NCBI GenBank assembly: GCA_027946555.1
Contig: JAPEVC010000031.1
Coordinates: 1-64,000, forward strand
From: Gnomoniopsis sp. IMI 355080
Lineage: Eukaryota > Ascomycota > Sordariomycetes > Diaporthales > Gnomoniaceae
Reading direction: 5' to 3'
Length of the DNA stretch: 64,000 nucleotides
In this document: positions 13,091-24,324 of the stretch, one piece after another
Numbering within the stretch: the first letter of the stretch is position 1
Layout: every line of letters begins with the position of its first letter
Position numbers and translations under genes: made by a program
Notes under the pieces: generated by a model
Databases searched by the model: none
What the model was told of the DNA's origin: nothing
Seen by the model: only the letters and a program-made list of their open reading frames with translations

Positions 13091-14243
13091 CTGAGCAGAC
13101 GACCCTCTGGCCTTGCAGCCAACGGAAGCCAGCGATCTAGATTTGGAAGAGACAAGAAACACTTCTCACCTGCACGTACGCCATCGGGGTCTCAAAGTTA
13201 AAGGTGCCAAAATTTCCCTATGCCCGATTGGCGTTTTCAAGGTATAAAAAAGCTAACTTTTGAATTTGAATCAAGCGCTTGCATACCGCGTAAAGGGGCA
13301 TTGGAACCAAGTTGAAAGCACAGGCAAATAGCCTGAGCAACAGAACGGCATTGGTCACGCTGACCTACTTGCGATCGTGGCCCTCTACTGCGTAAGGCTG
13401 AATTTGTAGAGTTGGCGTCGATTTGCAGGCTTGCTCGAAAATCAATCGAGTCATCTTCATGCTCCATGGAAGAGAAGCAGAGCCTGGCAACTGATGCCAG
13501 CACAGTACCTAGGATGGGAGGTTCTTCGAATGGAATCCTTTGAGCCACAATTCGAAAGCAATATCTAACTAAGGTCAACGTTTGTATCCAGGTATGTGGA
13601 ACGGACATATATACACGTACGAGTTGCTACGATCTGCAATGAATCTTGGTGGACAACAGAAATTGGCCTTGAAATTTCAATTATCGATAAGAAAACTAGG
13701 CTGGCGACGAGGCAGCGTACTTGATATGTCAGCCTCGTCGAACGGCGAGGTCCATTGCGTCATGAGTTTTTCACATGTGTCGACGGAACGAGTCGGGTCC
13801 TGATAATTAAGTAAGGTTCCCACCGGGAGCCTCGTCTCGTTTCACGTGGCCAACGAGAACGAGTCCAAACTTCATGACACACGACAAGTGGAAGTGCAAA
13901 TCAATGACCCACATGGCGCGTTAAGATGGTAGCGGATCCACCGAGGATTTGGGAAAGCCGAGGTTGTCGTTTTGTCCTTTAGGACATTTTCCCTTCCCGC
14001 TATCTCGCCACTTCCCTTATCACTTAATCTCGTCCTTTGAGACATAGATTTTGCATAGAGCCTTTTTCTTTTTTGCTTTTCTTCATAGATTCTGCGCATC
14101 CATTTTAGATCTTGTAGACCGTTGCTCATTTTGCCCACTTCGTTGGGAATTACAAAATTGTTCTGATTGCATTCTGACTGTATAACTCGTCGAAACACAA
14201 ACATCTAGTCTCTCCTTGACGAGTCTATTCATTTCAACCAATC
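13091..14243. other. Intergenic, 1.15 kb
   Basis: Holds the 3' flank of the methyltransferase and the promoter and leader of the peroxidase gene, including a pyrimidine-rich leader near 14040-14100 in the minus-strand purine sense. No gene supported. Confidence 0.55.
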
Positions 14244-15399
14244 ATGGAGACTTTCAACCAGCCCGTCTCTAAGGCGGGTGACTTTAACGCAGTGAGGAAA
14301 TCCATCATCGACCTCCTGAAGCAGCCGGAATACGACGACGGCAGTGCTGGGCCAGTTCTCGTACGACTCGCATGGTATGGACATCCCCATATAACACAAC
14401 GTACCTTGTCGCTTCAAAATCGCAGCTAATCATATGGCTCAATCGATCTGTAGGCATTCAGCTGGCACTTATGATGCTGAGACAGGCACAGGCGGTTCAA
14501 ATGGCGCAGGCATGCGATACGAGGCTGAAGGAGGTGACCCAGCGAACGCGGGACTTCAGAATGCTCGTCTGTTCCTGGAGCCAGTAAAAGCACAGCATCC
14601 TTGGATCACCTACGCCGGTATGTTTGCTCCTTATTACTTCGAAAGACCACACATCTGCTCTCCCGTCCATGAGAGTAACTATGAAGCTGACCGCATTCGA
14701 ACAGATCTTTGGACATTGGCGGGAGTCACAGCAATTCAAGCCATGGGTGGTCCAGATATCCCCTGGCTTCCAGGCCGCACAGACTTCGTCGATGATAGCA
14801 AACTCCCACCGCGCGGCCGGCTGCCAGATGCAGCCCAGGGCTCCGACCATATCCGCGCTGTTTTCTACCGCATGGGGTTCAACGACAGGGAGATTGTTGC
14901 GCTGTGCGGCGCCCACAATCTCGGTCGTTGTCATACCGCGAACTCCGGCTTCGAAGGGAAGTGGGTCAACAATCCCACGCGGTTCTCCAACCAGTACTAT
15001 CGGCTGCTCGTCTCGGAGCCCTGGGAAGAGAAGACGTTGCCGTCTGGCATCGTGCAGTTTGCGGCCGTCGATCCCATCACCGAGGAGGAGCTCATGATGC
15101 TGCCGACAGATATGGCCCTTGTCCGTGACGCAGAGTTCCTGAAGTGGGTGAAGCTTTATGCTGAAGACAAGGAGGTGTTCTTTGAGGATTTCAAGAATGC
15201 TTTCTTCAAGTTGATGGAACTGGGCGTCAAGAGGGATGCCGCAGGGGATGTGACGAATACAGAGGCATACGTCAGCGCGCCGAAGAAGTCGGACAAGCTC
15301 GGTCGGCCTGGGGAGGATCAGGACAAAGGACAGGTTGGGCACGAGGCTGCTCCGCTCGCCAAGCAGAACGAGAAATTCAGGGAAAGGGCAAAGCTTTGA
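14244..15399 (+). CDS. Cytochrome-c-peroxidase-like heme peroxidase (class I, cytosolic type)
   Basis: Reduces hydrogen peroxide using a heme cofactor. Exons 14244-14374, 14454-14617 and 14705-15399 give 329 residues. Distal pocket: Arg41, Trp44 and His45 in VRLAWHSAG, with the first intron splitting the Trp codon. The second junction restores ITYADLWTLAGV. Proximal ligand: His169 in LCGAHNLGRCH, followed by the proximal tryptophan in GFEGKW and the buried Asp in LPTDMALV. There is no mitochondrial presequence, so it belongs with the fungal putative heme-binding peroxidases rather than mitochondrial CCP1. The C-terminus carries a Lys/Asp-rich tail of about 50 residues. Frame 2 of the intron encodes an apparent in-frame insert, but removing it restores the family sequence exactly. 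Confidence 0.92.
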
Positions 15400-15990
15400 T
15401 TGATTACACTAGAATATCATGTGGGGGATTTGGGGCTTAGAAGGCACTTATTTAGACAAGACTTAGATGCGATTTTAGAGTTTAGAGTATGTGTTAGACA
15501 GAACTCATAGAACTAGATGGGGTAGATTGCTTCATAAGTATCGAGGGCGTCCTCTCTACCAAAATTTGCCTTTGCTCGGACCATATGGCGAGGTGTAAGC
15601 ATTCTACCATCAACACTACCAGAGTACCCAAGCACCGAGCGATAAGACATGATAGCATGTAGTATAAGATCCGATCTCATGATGTGTTGATAAAATATTG
15701 CATGTGATCATTGCCCGTTTTGTCTGAAAGGGAGGTTCCTATGGTGAATCTGCATTGGGAACAACCTCGTCGAGAACGCCCAGCGGGTACTTATGTATGT
15801 CAAGTAGTGAGACGTCAGAGAAAGTAAATATTATATGAAAGTGAAAATCGCCTCTGAGGCCTTGTATGTACATAGTGTCTGATAGCTCAGGTGGGCATGC
15901 CTTATCAATTTTTAGTCCCGACAACTTGCAGTGCCAACTCCATTGGAGTCGGCCTCATGTTTTAGGGTAGGTAGGTACTGGAAAGCATAT
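15400..15990. other. Intergenic between convergent genes
   Basis: Shared 3' flanks of the peroxidase (plus) and glucanosyltransferase (minus). Contains a GTAGGTAGGTAC motif near 15967. No gene seen. Confidence 0.6.
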
Positions 15991-17413
15991 CTAAAACAGG
16001 GCCATCAAGCCAAGAGCCACAAATGCTCCGATGGACACAGTGACCGAGGCAGATTTGCCGCTTATAGCACCAGACGAGCTTGAAGAATCACTGCTACTGC
16101 CCGAAGAGCTCGAGGACGAGGAGCTATTGCTACCCGTGTAGGTCGAAGCAACCACCACTCCATCCATGGTCACATTCGACTCGGAGTACGAGTCACCACC
16201 GTACTGGCTGGAGGTGGCATCTTCACTCAGACCTGGGCCCGTGCCGGCACCGTTGTCCATGAAAGTCTGGATATCCGCTGGCGGGGCCGGGATGAGCTCG
16301 TCCTCCACAGCCCAGTTGTCGCTCTGGGCAGGGCAAGCACTGGCAGTGCCATTGGCAGTGTAACCGCCGTCGCCGCTGGGGTTGGTAGCAGCCGCGTACG
16401 CCGTCACAAGCTCATCAAAGTCCTCGTTGGTGGTGAGGGTGCCGTCGTTGATTTCGACGATACCGTAGCCGTTCGTCTCGTATGAGTACTCGTAGGCAAG
16501 ACCGCCCGAGAAGACCGAGGACATGTTGGTCGAGTACAGCGCGGCGATCTCGCCCCATGCGCGCTCGTCCTCGATGCAGCCAAACTCGGACAGGAACATG
16601 GGGAGGTTGTAGCCAGAGTACTTCTCGACCTTGGCCTTCCAGCCCGAGGTAACGAAGTCGCTAGGGTCGCACCAAGAGTAGTCGTTGAAGGCGAAGAAGT
16701 CAGCAGCGGAGCTCTCGTCACCGCAGTCAAAGTACTGCAGCTGCTCCTCGATGTTCTCAGACACATCAGCAGAAGAGTAACCAACGGGAATGGTACGGTA
16801 ACCACGAGCGTTGATGTAGTTCTTGAGGTCACGCGTAACGGCGCGGATGTATGGCGCCGTGGTGGTGGTGTCCTTGTCGTTGATGACCTCGTTACCACTG
16901 AAGAAGAGTAGCGTGTTGGTGTAGTTTGCGAAACCATCGACAGTAGCGAAAAGGGACTGCAGGTAGTTCTCGTTGTAGGAGAGGTAGGGGTCCGCGCGGT
17001 TAAGCGAGAACTTCGGGGTGTTCACGTCGAGGGCGAGGTAGATGCCCGCGTCAGCGAGCAAGGCCATGCCTTCATCGTGGTTCTGGGAGTTATCCACGGT
17101 GTAGACACGGATGGTGTTGATGCCGAGAGTCTTGAAATTCTCGATGTCTCTTGTAAGACTGTCAATGTCCAATATGGGATCTACAGGGTCAGCCGCGCCA
17201 CCGGGCTGGTATGCCACTCCGCGGATGTAAAAGCGCTCGCCATCGGCCCAGAATGCTGTCAAGCTGTCAGTAAAGAGATTTGACTACGCTTGAGGGTTTG
17301 CTCTTACCATTGCCCTCTATCGTCACCTCTGGCAGAGTAGTTGCTCGACGAGCGTTGCCTGTCCGGCTTGCCGCAGCAGTTGCCGCGAGGACAAGAATCG
17401 TGAAGGATTTCAT
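15991..17413 (-). CDS. GH72 1,3-beta-glucanosyltransferase, GPI-anchored (GEL/GAS family)
   Basis: Cell-wall enzyme that cuts beta-1,3-glucan and transfers the new end to another chain. Exons 17413-17308 and 17255-15991 give 456 residues. Residues 1 to about 16 are a signal peptide. The GH72 domain covers about 30-340, with catalytic Glu158 (FFSGNEVIND, acid/base) and Glu259 (FLSEFGC, nucleophile). A Ser-rich stretch at about 405-435 is followed by a hydrophobic C-terminal tail typical of a GPI signal. There is no CBM43 (X8) module, so it belongs with the shorter GAS/GEL subgroup. The open frame begins earlier without an ATG; the spliced first exon supplies a proper start and signal peptide. 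Confidence 0.94.
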
Positions 17414-18574
17414 TATATCTGTATAAGAGGGTTTGGAAACCACAAATTGATTCGGATTGGAATGAGTGACTGGAATAAAAAAGACAAATGAACAATGAAA
17501 ATTCGCAACAAGGCTGTTCTTCTTTAGTTAGGCCAGCTCGATCCAGCAATGCAGTTTTGCTTCATCAAGTACAAAAACAATGTTTATTGCAAAGGATGAC
17601 TGCTGGGTTGATATGCATCTTCCGTTTCAACGCATTAGGGGGACTAGTCACGCTCTGGTAAAATTAGACCGCAGTTCGAGCAGGCCTCCGTATTAAGCCA
17701 AGAGACGCTCATCTTGGGGATGACCTAGCGGCTGTCTTGGCCGTTGTGTTCTCGCGAATGTGCAGTGGCGGCCAATTTGCCAAGGGCGGGTCGGTTCCAA
17801 AGCCAAGCCCTTGGAACTCATCGACTGCGCCGCCTGCCCAGACAGCCCATGACGAGGAGCGCTTGGTTCGCTCGTGTTCTTCCCTCCATTTCCAGATCTG
17901 CGGACGTCTCATTGAGATTGTGTCCACTGTAAGGCGTTTATGAAACTTGGAAACGACAGGAGGGGAGGGCTATCATGCAGCAATATACCAAGTGCTGGGC
18001 AAATCCGAGGTGCACCACCGCAATTGCCTCCTAGACGGTGAGTGCATCGTGCGGTCGCAGTGGAGATCGGTCCTAATAAAGAGACACTGTGTTAGTGTGA
18101 GTATGGTGATATTGCGAAAGACCTTTCTTTTAGTGGGAACATGCACTTGTGGGTTGAAATAACAGCTTTTTGCGAAACTGCTCGGCGGGAGAGGATAATG
18201 CGGGCCTCCCAAAATTTGTTAGGAGTAGGAGCAGCCCCCCTGGCGAAAAAGCAACTAATCATTTGCCTAGCGAACCATGATTGGGCGAGGGTTAAAGTTG
18301 CAAGAGTTGTATACATAGTCGCTTGATGCTCATGCTACGAAGACAGGCCTTGCATAGTCTTGTCGCTTTCTACTTCTGAGCAAAGTCCGCTAACGAAACC
18401 GTGTGAACACATCCCCCTTTGAACGACTCAAGCCGCTCTACCGTCCAACGCCATCTCTAAAAACCAGGGAGACCGGTCACCAATAATACAAAGCTTCTCT
18501 TCTTCGCATCGAGTCTCGACCAGCCCACTCCGTCGAGATATATAGGGTTTCCATCCGGACCCTCAGCATGTAGT
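17414..18574. other. Intergenic, 1.16 kb
   Basis: Promoter of the glucanosyltransferase (reading left) and 3' flank of the AAA ATPase. Overlapping frames at 17709-17943 on both strands show no domain. Nothing else recognised. Confidence 0.55.
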
Positions 18575-20798
18575 CTATGAGTACATGCCCCTACTCGCCG
18601 CATGTCTCTTCGCGCTTCCAGGCGCTGTATAATCGATCTCCCCAAAGCTCGTCAGATCCTTCTCAAACGTAGCCTGGATCTTGGTGACTTGCTGTAGTTG
18701 CTTGAAATCTAGCTTCACCCCATCAAACGAAGCCAGACTTTCCGCCGCCTTAATCACATTCTTGATCTGCCGCCCATTGAGGTCGTCCTCCGCCAATTTC
18801 TCATACTCCTTATCAGAGATGCTCACGCCACCTGGTATCTTGCTGCAGAAATTGCGCCAGATCTGCAGGCGTGAAGAAGTAGACAGATCGGTATAGCGGA
18901 TAGGAATGTGAATGCGCGACTTGAAAGCGTCGTCAAAGGTTGCTACGCGGTTGGTGGTGAGGAAAAGGATGCCGGCGTAGTACTCAAGCACGCGAAGGAA
19001 AACGGAGACCATGGCATTGCGGTGAAGATCGTGCAGGGCCCGTTGCTCAAGAAAAACATCGGCTTCATCGATGAGGAGGACGGCACGCCAGGTCTGTACG
19101 CTTGGAGGTTAGCACATTGCGGTGTGAGGAGAGCCGGAAGCGCCCTCCACTTACCGAGGTCATGTCCATAATGGAAGTGAGCCTTTTGTCCAGTTGCTCA
19201 CTCGTAACTCCAAGATCACCAGAAGAAACCATGAATAGCGGCCGTTTCACATATTCTGCCACGCATTCAGCCGTCAGCGTCTTTCCGACCCCTGGTGGAC
19301 CATGCAAGACGCAAACGAGCCCCTGGCCCTTGCCCTTGACAATATCATCAAAGCCATCATCTGCATCCCTCTGAGAGTGAGTTGAGACAAGGGCTTGGAC
19401 AGTCTTCTTAGTCCCAGCGTCCAGAACAAGTTCCTCAAAGCATTTGCTGTTCCATGTGATCGGAGTGATGTTGTCCAGGTTCAGCTCGAGGAAGCGCTTA
19501 GCCGCCATGGAATAACCCCTGACGGCGGCGTTTGCGAGGATACGGTCACTATCTGTCAATCCGTCCGGGCGGTTTTTCTTGCCGAATGGAATGACGCGGA
19601 TCGTATCGTTGGCATCGATCCGGTGATACGTCTTGCAGTCGATCATGATGCGGCCGGTCGCATCAAAACGAAGGTAGGGGGGTGGGCAATTGGGATTTCT
19701 CTTCAGACCGATGCCCTTGTACTGCATGAAGTGCTGCCCGGCAGCAAGCTCTTCAAACCTCTTGCCACGCGCAGCAAGTTTCGTGAGAAGCTCATCAGCC
19801 GCCTCCACGAAATCGAGTGGCTTCACTTCGTGGGAGTTGACCTCTCGTACACCGGTGAACTTTGGGATGAGCAGATCTATCCTTCGCTCGCCAAAGCTCT
19901 CGCCGTCATAGTCGACGAAACGGGTATTCAAATTGAAGCCTGGGTTATCGTCATCTTCGTCATCGTACCAGTAATCGAAGACACGGAAGGCACGATCCTC
20001 GTTCTGGACTTTTGCGTGGACGATGCATCCGGGGATGAATAGAGTCCATAACTTGTCGTAGGCGATGGCCTTGCTTTCGCTGGAGAGGCACCTGTCGTGG
20101 GCGGCAATCTCGAGCTCAAAATTAGTTCTAATCCACTCAAGCAGAAGTTTGAGCTGCTCAAGGGACTCGGAGTCGCCGTCTTGTTCGAAGCGCTGGAAGC
20201 CCACCTCCCGGAGCTGTTTACGGTAATGGAAAAGCGAATGATATGGCGCGGTGATCTGCACATCGTCTACGTCGATGGGGTCCGAAGGGTAATTTCCGAT
20301 GACGTCTTTTAGCAGTTGCCGCAGTGGTTGTGGATTGACATGTAGACATGTCTCGTCCAGGTCGCCGTCAGAATCGTACCTCCGCACCACACAGAAGGCA
20401 AACAGCTGCCACCAGTCCTTCTCATCGCCCTTATCGATGTCGTCCTTCTTGCGCTCAACAAAATAAGGCTTATCCTCGTTGTCAAATTTCCTGTCCAGGT
20501 GTTTGAACTCTGTTTTCATAACCTGGTCTGTGTCTTTGGCTTTGTCCGCGTCACCGACCTTCGCGTCCTGGGCGTCCTTGACGCCATCGTCATCATCAGT
20601 CTTGGGACTTGACTCTGAGGGGCCGGCAGAAGTGTGGTCTGGCAAACAGGCGACGCGCAGCAATTTAGAAGTGGCACGCCGGAACAGGGACTTCTTGGTG
20701 CCTATCTGGCAGGTGGGCTCCCGTGACATCTCGGCATTCGCCTTATCCACATCCATGGTGGATGTCTGCTCTGAGCTGGCCGTGCTCGAGGGCATCAT
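18575..20798 (-). CDS. Fungal AAA-type ATPase with N-terminal DUF7025-like domain
   Basis: ATP-driven remodelling protein of unknown client. Exons 20798-19155 and 19093-18575 give 720 residues, the intron falling between sensor and Walker B regions. An acidic, disordered N-terminus (1 to about 150) precedes a domain rich in aromatic residues (about 200-330, LWTLFIPGCIVHAKV) of the kind found in fungal proteins listed as DUF7025. The AAA module has Walker A HGPPGVGKT (499-507) and Walker B VLLIDEADV just after the splice junction, then LFLTTNRVATFDDAFKSRIH with sensor and arginine-finger positions. This architecture is common and much expanded in Pezizomycotina; nuclear or cytosolic location is not clear from sequence. 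Two adjacent ATGs begin the frame. Confidence 0.88.
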
Positions 20799-22077
20799 GT
20801 AACAAAGATGGGCGGGAGGGGCCCTTATGTGGGATAGAAGGATGCTTGTGGTGAAGTTCGGACTTGGAAAGGGTCACAGATGGTTAAAGAGAATTGTCAA
20901 TGATACTGAGCTGGACGAGTGAAACCAGATAGCAATGATCGTGGCGTCTAGTCGATCTTTATGTCCGGCCAGCCAAAAGAATGTCTTACGCTTGCGCTTG
21001 CAAGTTGACGGGGTGGCTTGCTGTGGCCCATCTTGCCTCTCACAGCCGAGCTGGTGCCCGGCGGCGAGTGAGTCAACGATACATAGATATCAGGAGGAAC
21101 GGGCCAATGCTACCAACCAACATTCGTGAAGATTTGGCTGGTAGTTCAACGCCGTCTCCACTCACCGCTGGGAGCCTGATAAAGAGGGCCCAATATTGCA
21201 GGCAGCACTGCCCAGGTGCCAGGTTACCCGTACGCAAGCACTTGCAGACTGCAGTGTATTGTCGTGAAAGTGTAAGAACCACTGACGTCGGCTCAAGTGA
21301 GCCTCAAGCGGTAATCCGGGGTATAAAGTACGTACTTTCTATAGCGTATTCTTCGCTGATTCGGTAAAGGTAAGCATGCACTTGGCCTCATTCCTGGGTC
21401 ATTACTGCGCCTCACTAGCGATGCATCAACCAACGCCCTCACCCTCACCCTCAGCCCACTTTTTTTTTCTAGGCTGCCAGATCTGCTACATTACAAAGTC
21501 TCGTCTCTGATGTGGTCTGGCAGCCTTAGAGTAACTGAGTTCCGATGCGGAAGTAGGCCTTTTCGCTGGTGAGGCCAAAGAGGTAGAGCGAGGCACCTGC
21601 AGCTTCCGGCGGGTAGGGGTGGTAATTTTCACGAGGAGACTTTGTCGGTACTTCTCACAAAGCTTAAGTTTGTAGCTGGGACTGGAAACTAATACGGACT
21701 TCTCACCATTAGTAATATTTATGAAGGCAGACGTGGCGGCACCTGAGACTTGCTGGAGTGCATGAGAAGACAACACATTGTTACCAGGGTTAGGAGAAGC
21801 AGAAGGTTGGACTGTCGGGATCGGATTAACCCAAGCGGGGCCGTCCCGATACGGCTAGCGAGCATATTCCGGCTCACAGAGCACGGGCCACCCACATTTG
21901 CAGCGGAGCGGACGGACTCCCAAAAATCTCTGGTTCGTCAAGAAACTGTTACGCTGGGAGAACTTCGACTTCCTGCTTCGACTTTGACTTCGCCCATCTC
22001 CGCCCACCCACTCAACCCCCCTTCCCGAATCTCGAAATCGATCTCAGCATTTCGATTCGACAAGTCGACAAGTCAAG
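20799..22077. other. Intergenic between divergent genes, 1.3 kb
   Basis: Shared upstream region of the AAA ATPase (minus) and ribosomal protein eS24 (plus). Contains a T9 run near 21461 and a pyrimidine-rich leader before 22078. No additional gene supported. Confidence 0.6.
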
Positions 22078-23030
22078 ATGGCGGACAACGATACCCCCGT
22101 GACCCTGCGGACGCGCAAGTTCATCCGCAACCCTCTCTTGGGACGCAAGCAGATGGTCGTGTGAGTACAATTGCCTCTGACTGCACCTTTGGACCCCTTT
22201 TCTCAGCCTGCTTGCGACTTTGTGTCCCCCCGGCGACGACTCGCCATACGATCGACGAGGCAAAACACCCTTCGGAAACAACGGCGAGGTCCCACTATGG
22301 ATGCGGTAGACATACACGATACGGCGTCTGGACGAAGGCCACGCAAACAGGCAGCATAGAGAGGTGGCCGCGAGGACAAAGTAGAGCAAACAGCAACACT
22401 GCAAGACGACACATGCGCCTTTACTCAATGAGAAACCGATTGGACATTTCGAAAAAGGTCAACGCGAGAACAGGCCGTCTATCGATCCGCGCGGGGCTAC
22501 AGTCACAGGCAAACGACACAAGCATAGCACACCAGAAACACACATCTTCACACAGATTGCGAACATGCCAATGCATATGTACCGTCTTTGCTGACTTCCG
22601 GATCTCCTCACAGTGACATCCTGCACCCCAACCGCCCCAACATCGCCAAGGATGAGCTCCGTGACAAGCTTGCCGGTCTCTACAAGGCCAGCAAGGACCA
22701 GGTCTCCGTCTTCGGTCTGCGCACCCAGTTCGGTGGCGGCAAGACCACTGGTTTCGCCCTTGTCTACGACTCACCTGAGGCCATGAAGAAGTTCGAGCCT
22801 CACTACCGCCTGGTCCGCGTCGGCCTCGCCAACAAGATCGAGAAGGCCAGCAGACAGCAGCGTACGTACCTGATCCCCTCGCCTCTTCAGGCCACCAAGC
22901 CGCATATCTGTCCGAGGAGGCTGCTGACCGTGACCCTTCACCCTAAACAGGCAAGCAGCGCAAGAACCGACAGAAGACCCTCCGCGGTACCGCGAAGGTC
23001 AAGGGTGCCAAGGCCAAGAAGGAGAAATAG
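22078..23030 (+). CDS. RPS24: 40S ribosomal protein eS24
   Basis: Component of the small ribosomal subunit, needed for pre-rRNA processing. Exons 22078-22160, 22614-22861 and 22951-23030 give 136 residues, matching the family length. Recognisable blocks are TLRTRKFIRNPLLGRKQMV, the conserved KDELRDKLAGLYK, and SVFGLRTQFGGGKTTGFALV, ending in a Lys-rich tail. The first intron is 453 bases, far longer than others in this window; long 5'-proximal introns are common in fungal ribosomal-protein genes. The first junction completes a Val codon and the second an Arg codon. The ATG follows a CAAG context. Confidence 0.97.
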
Positions 23031-23778
23031 ACGACTCGCCCCCCATTCCCCCTCTCCCGACTTCAGCTTGTCGATCCTGCGCCTTCCCGCCCCGTCGCGC
23101 TTTCTCCCTCACCTGGAAAGGCACGTCTCCCGTTTTTCGAGTTGGTTTTTGGTCGGGCAATTTGCAAGGGCTTTTTATGGGCTTTGGTTGGCAGATATTG
23201 TTGCGCGCGGGATGGCACAGCAAGGCAGAGAGGAAAATACCTTACCCTCCTCCAAGATGGCGGTATCCTTCGTGGTGCTTGCTGCCTAGGAAAATCGACA
23301 TGACACGATCCATCTGACGTCTTGTTCGGAACACCCACACAAAATTTGTTTTGAGGTCATGGCGTCGTGAATACGGAAAGGGGTTTCAATGGTTATATGA
23401 ACAACCATAGCATCAAAAATAAAGGTCTTGCATGCGCCGCCACCCTTTCATTCCAGATCGATTTGCGCCTCTTAAGCCTGGTGCGAATCATTTCACTTTT
23501 AGATGCTCCACAGCGAAGTGTCTGCTCGGTTGCGAAGAATTGGAAGAACTACTTGTGCCTCGAGTGAGGCGGGTATACTGATATCTCTCCAGGCTCCAGC
23601 CAAACTAACGCCATCAGGGCGATAGGAATCCAGTCCCAGCCCAATCATCACATCTAACCAGATGACAGTGTCTCCGAGCTGTCGTTCCGGGGCCATTGCA
23701 AGCCAAGCCGCCACCCCCCTCTGGGGATTTCCATCGCATGGTAGTCACGCACCAAATCCACCCACTTTAACGAGCGTC
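23031..23778. other. Intergenic between convergent genes
   Basis: 3' flanks of eS24 and the GPI-anchored protein. No gene seen. Confidence 0.6.
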
Positions 23779-24324
23779 TCACCACCCGACCAAAATCCCA
23801 ACACCCACTGCCCCCATAACTGCTGCAGCTCCCACCGCCCGCAGCGTCCCCGCCTCACTGGCATGCACCACCGGCACATGCCATCCGCAGTGCGTAGTCG
23901 TCGCAAACGCCTCACAGGTATAGTACGTCACCTGGCTATAGCCCTCTCGCGCCAGGTCCGCGTCGGCTTCGGGATCGTCGGTTGGTTTCGCGGTCGTCTG
24001 GGCTTGGTCTGCAGCAAGTACTGCTGCAGTGGTGGCACTGGCGGCTGTGCCGCCGCTTCCGCCTACGGAGGCGGCAAAACCGCCGTCGTCGTCCCGCAGC
24101 TCGAGGGCGGCCTGGGTTTCTTTTGGCCGTTGTGCGCCCGGGGTCGGTATTGCTGTTGGTGTTGTTGCTGCTGTGGTGGCTGGGGATGTGACGGTGATGA
24201 TTTGGACCCTGGTTGCGGCCATTGTGCCTTTGGGTTGTCCCTGGTTGGCTGGGAAAGTGAAGGGGCTGGCGGAGGCCAGAGGAATGGCCGCCATGAGCAG
24301 CGGTATAAATGTGATGGCCAGCAT
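23779..24324 (-). CDS. Small secreted, probably GPI-anchored protein, 181 aa
   Basis: No enzyme domain. Residues 1-19 are a signal peptide (MLAITFIPLLMAAIPLASA). A Thr/Ala/Pro-rich, low-complexity middle, likely O-glycosylated, leads to a compact motif GYSQVTYYTCEAFATTTHCG followed by WHVPVV, with two cysteines. The tail AVGAAAVMGAVGVGILVGW is hydrophobic, as for GPI attachment. I have the impression that the Tyr-Cys...His-Cys-Gly-Trp-His motif recurs in small cell-surface proteins of Sordariomycetes. The frame is open further upstream but the signal peptide marks the start. Function unknown; cell-surface location inferred. Confidence 0.75.
   Translation of the reverse strand: MLAITFIPLLMAAIPLASASPFTFPANQGQPKGTMAATRVQIITVTSPATTAATTPTAIPTPGAQRPKETQAALELRDDDGGFAASVGGSGGTAASATTAAVLAADQAQTTAKPTDDPEADADLAREGYSQVTYYTCEAFATTTHCGWHVPVVHASEAGTLRAVGAAAVMGAVGVGILVGW

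Noticed and set aside
14497..15342. 281-codon minus-strand frame
   Set aside because: Antisense shadow of the peroxidase exon; no domain.
16404..16937. 177-codon Thr/Ser-rich minus-strand frame
   Set aside because: Shadow of the GH72 coding frame caused by its codon bias.
19395..20042. 215-codon plus-strand frame
   Set aside because: Antisense to the AAA ATPase coding exon; no domain.
21750..22616. 288-codon plus-strand frame
   Set aside because: Runs through the eS24 promoter, first exon and first intron in the wrong frame.
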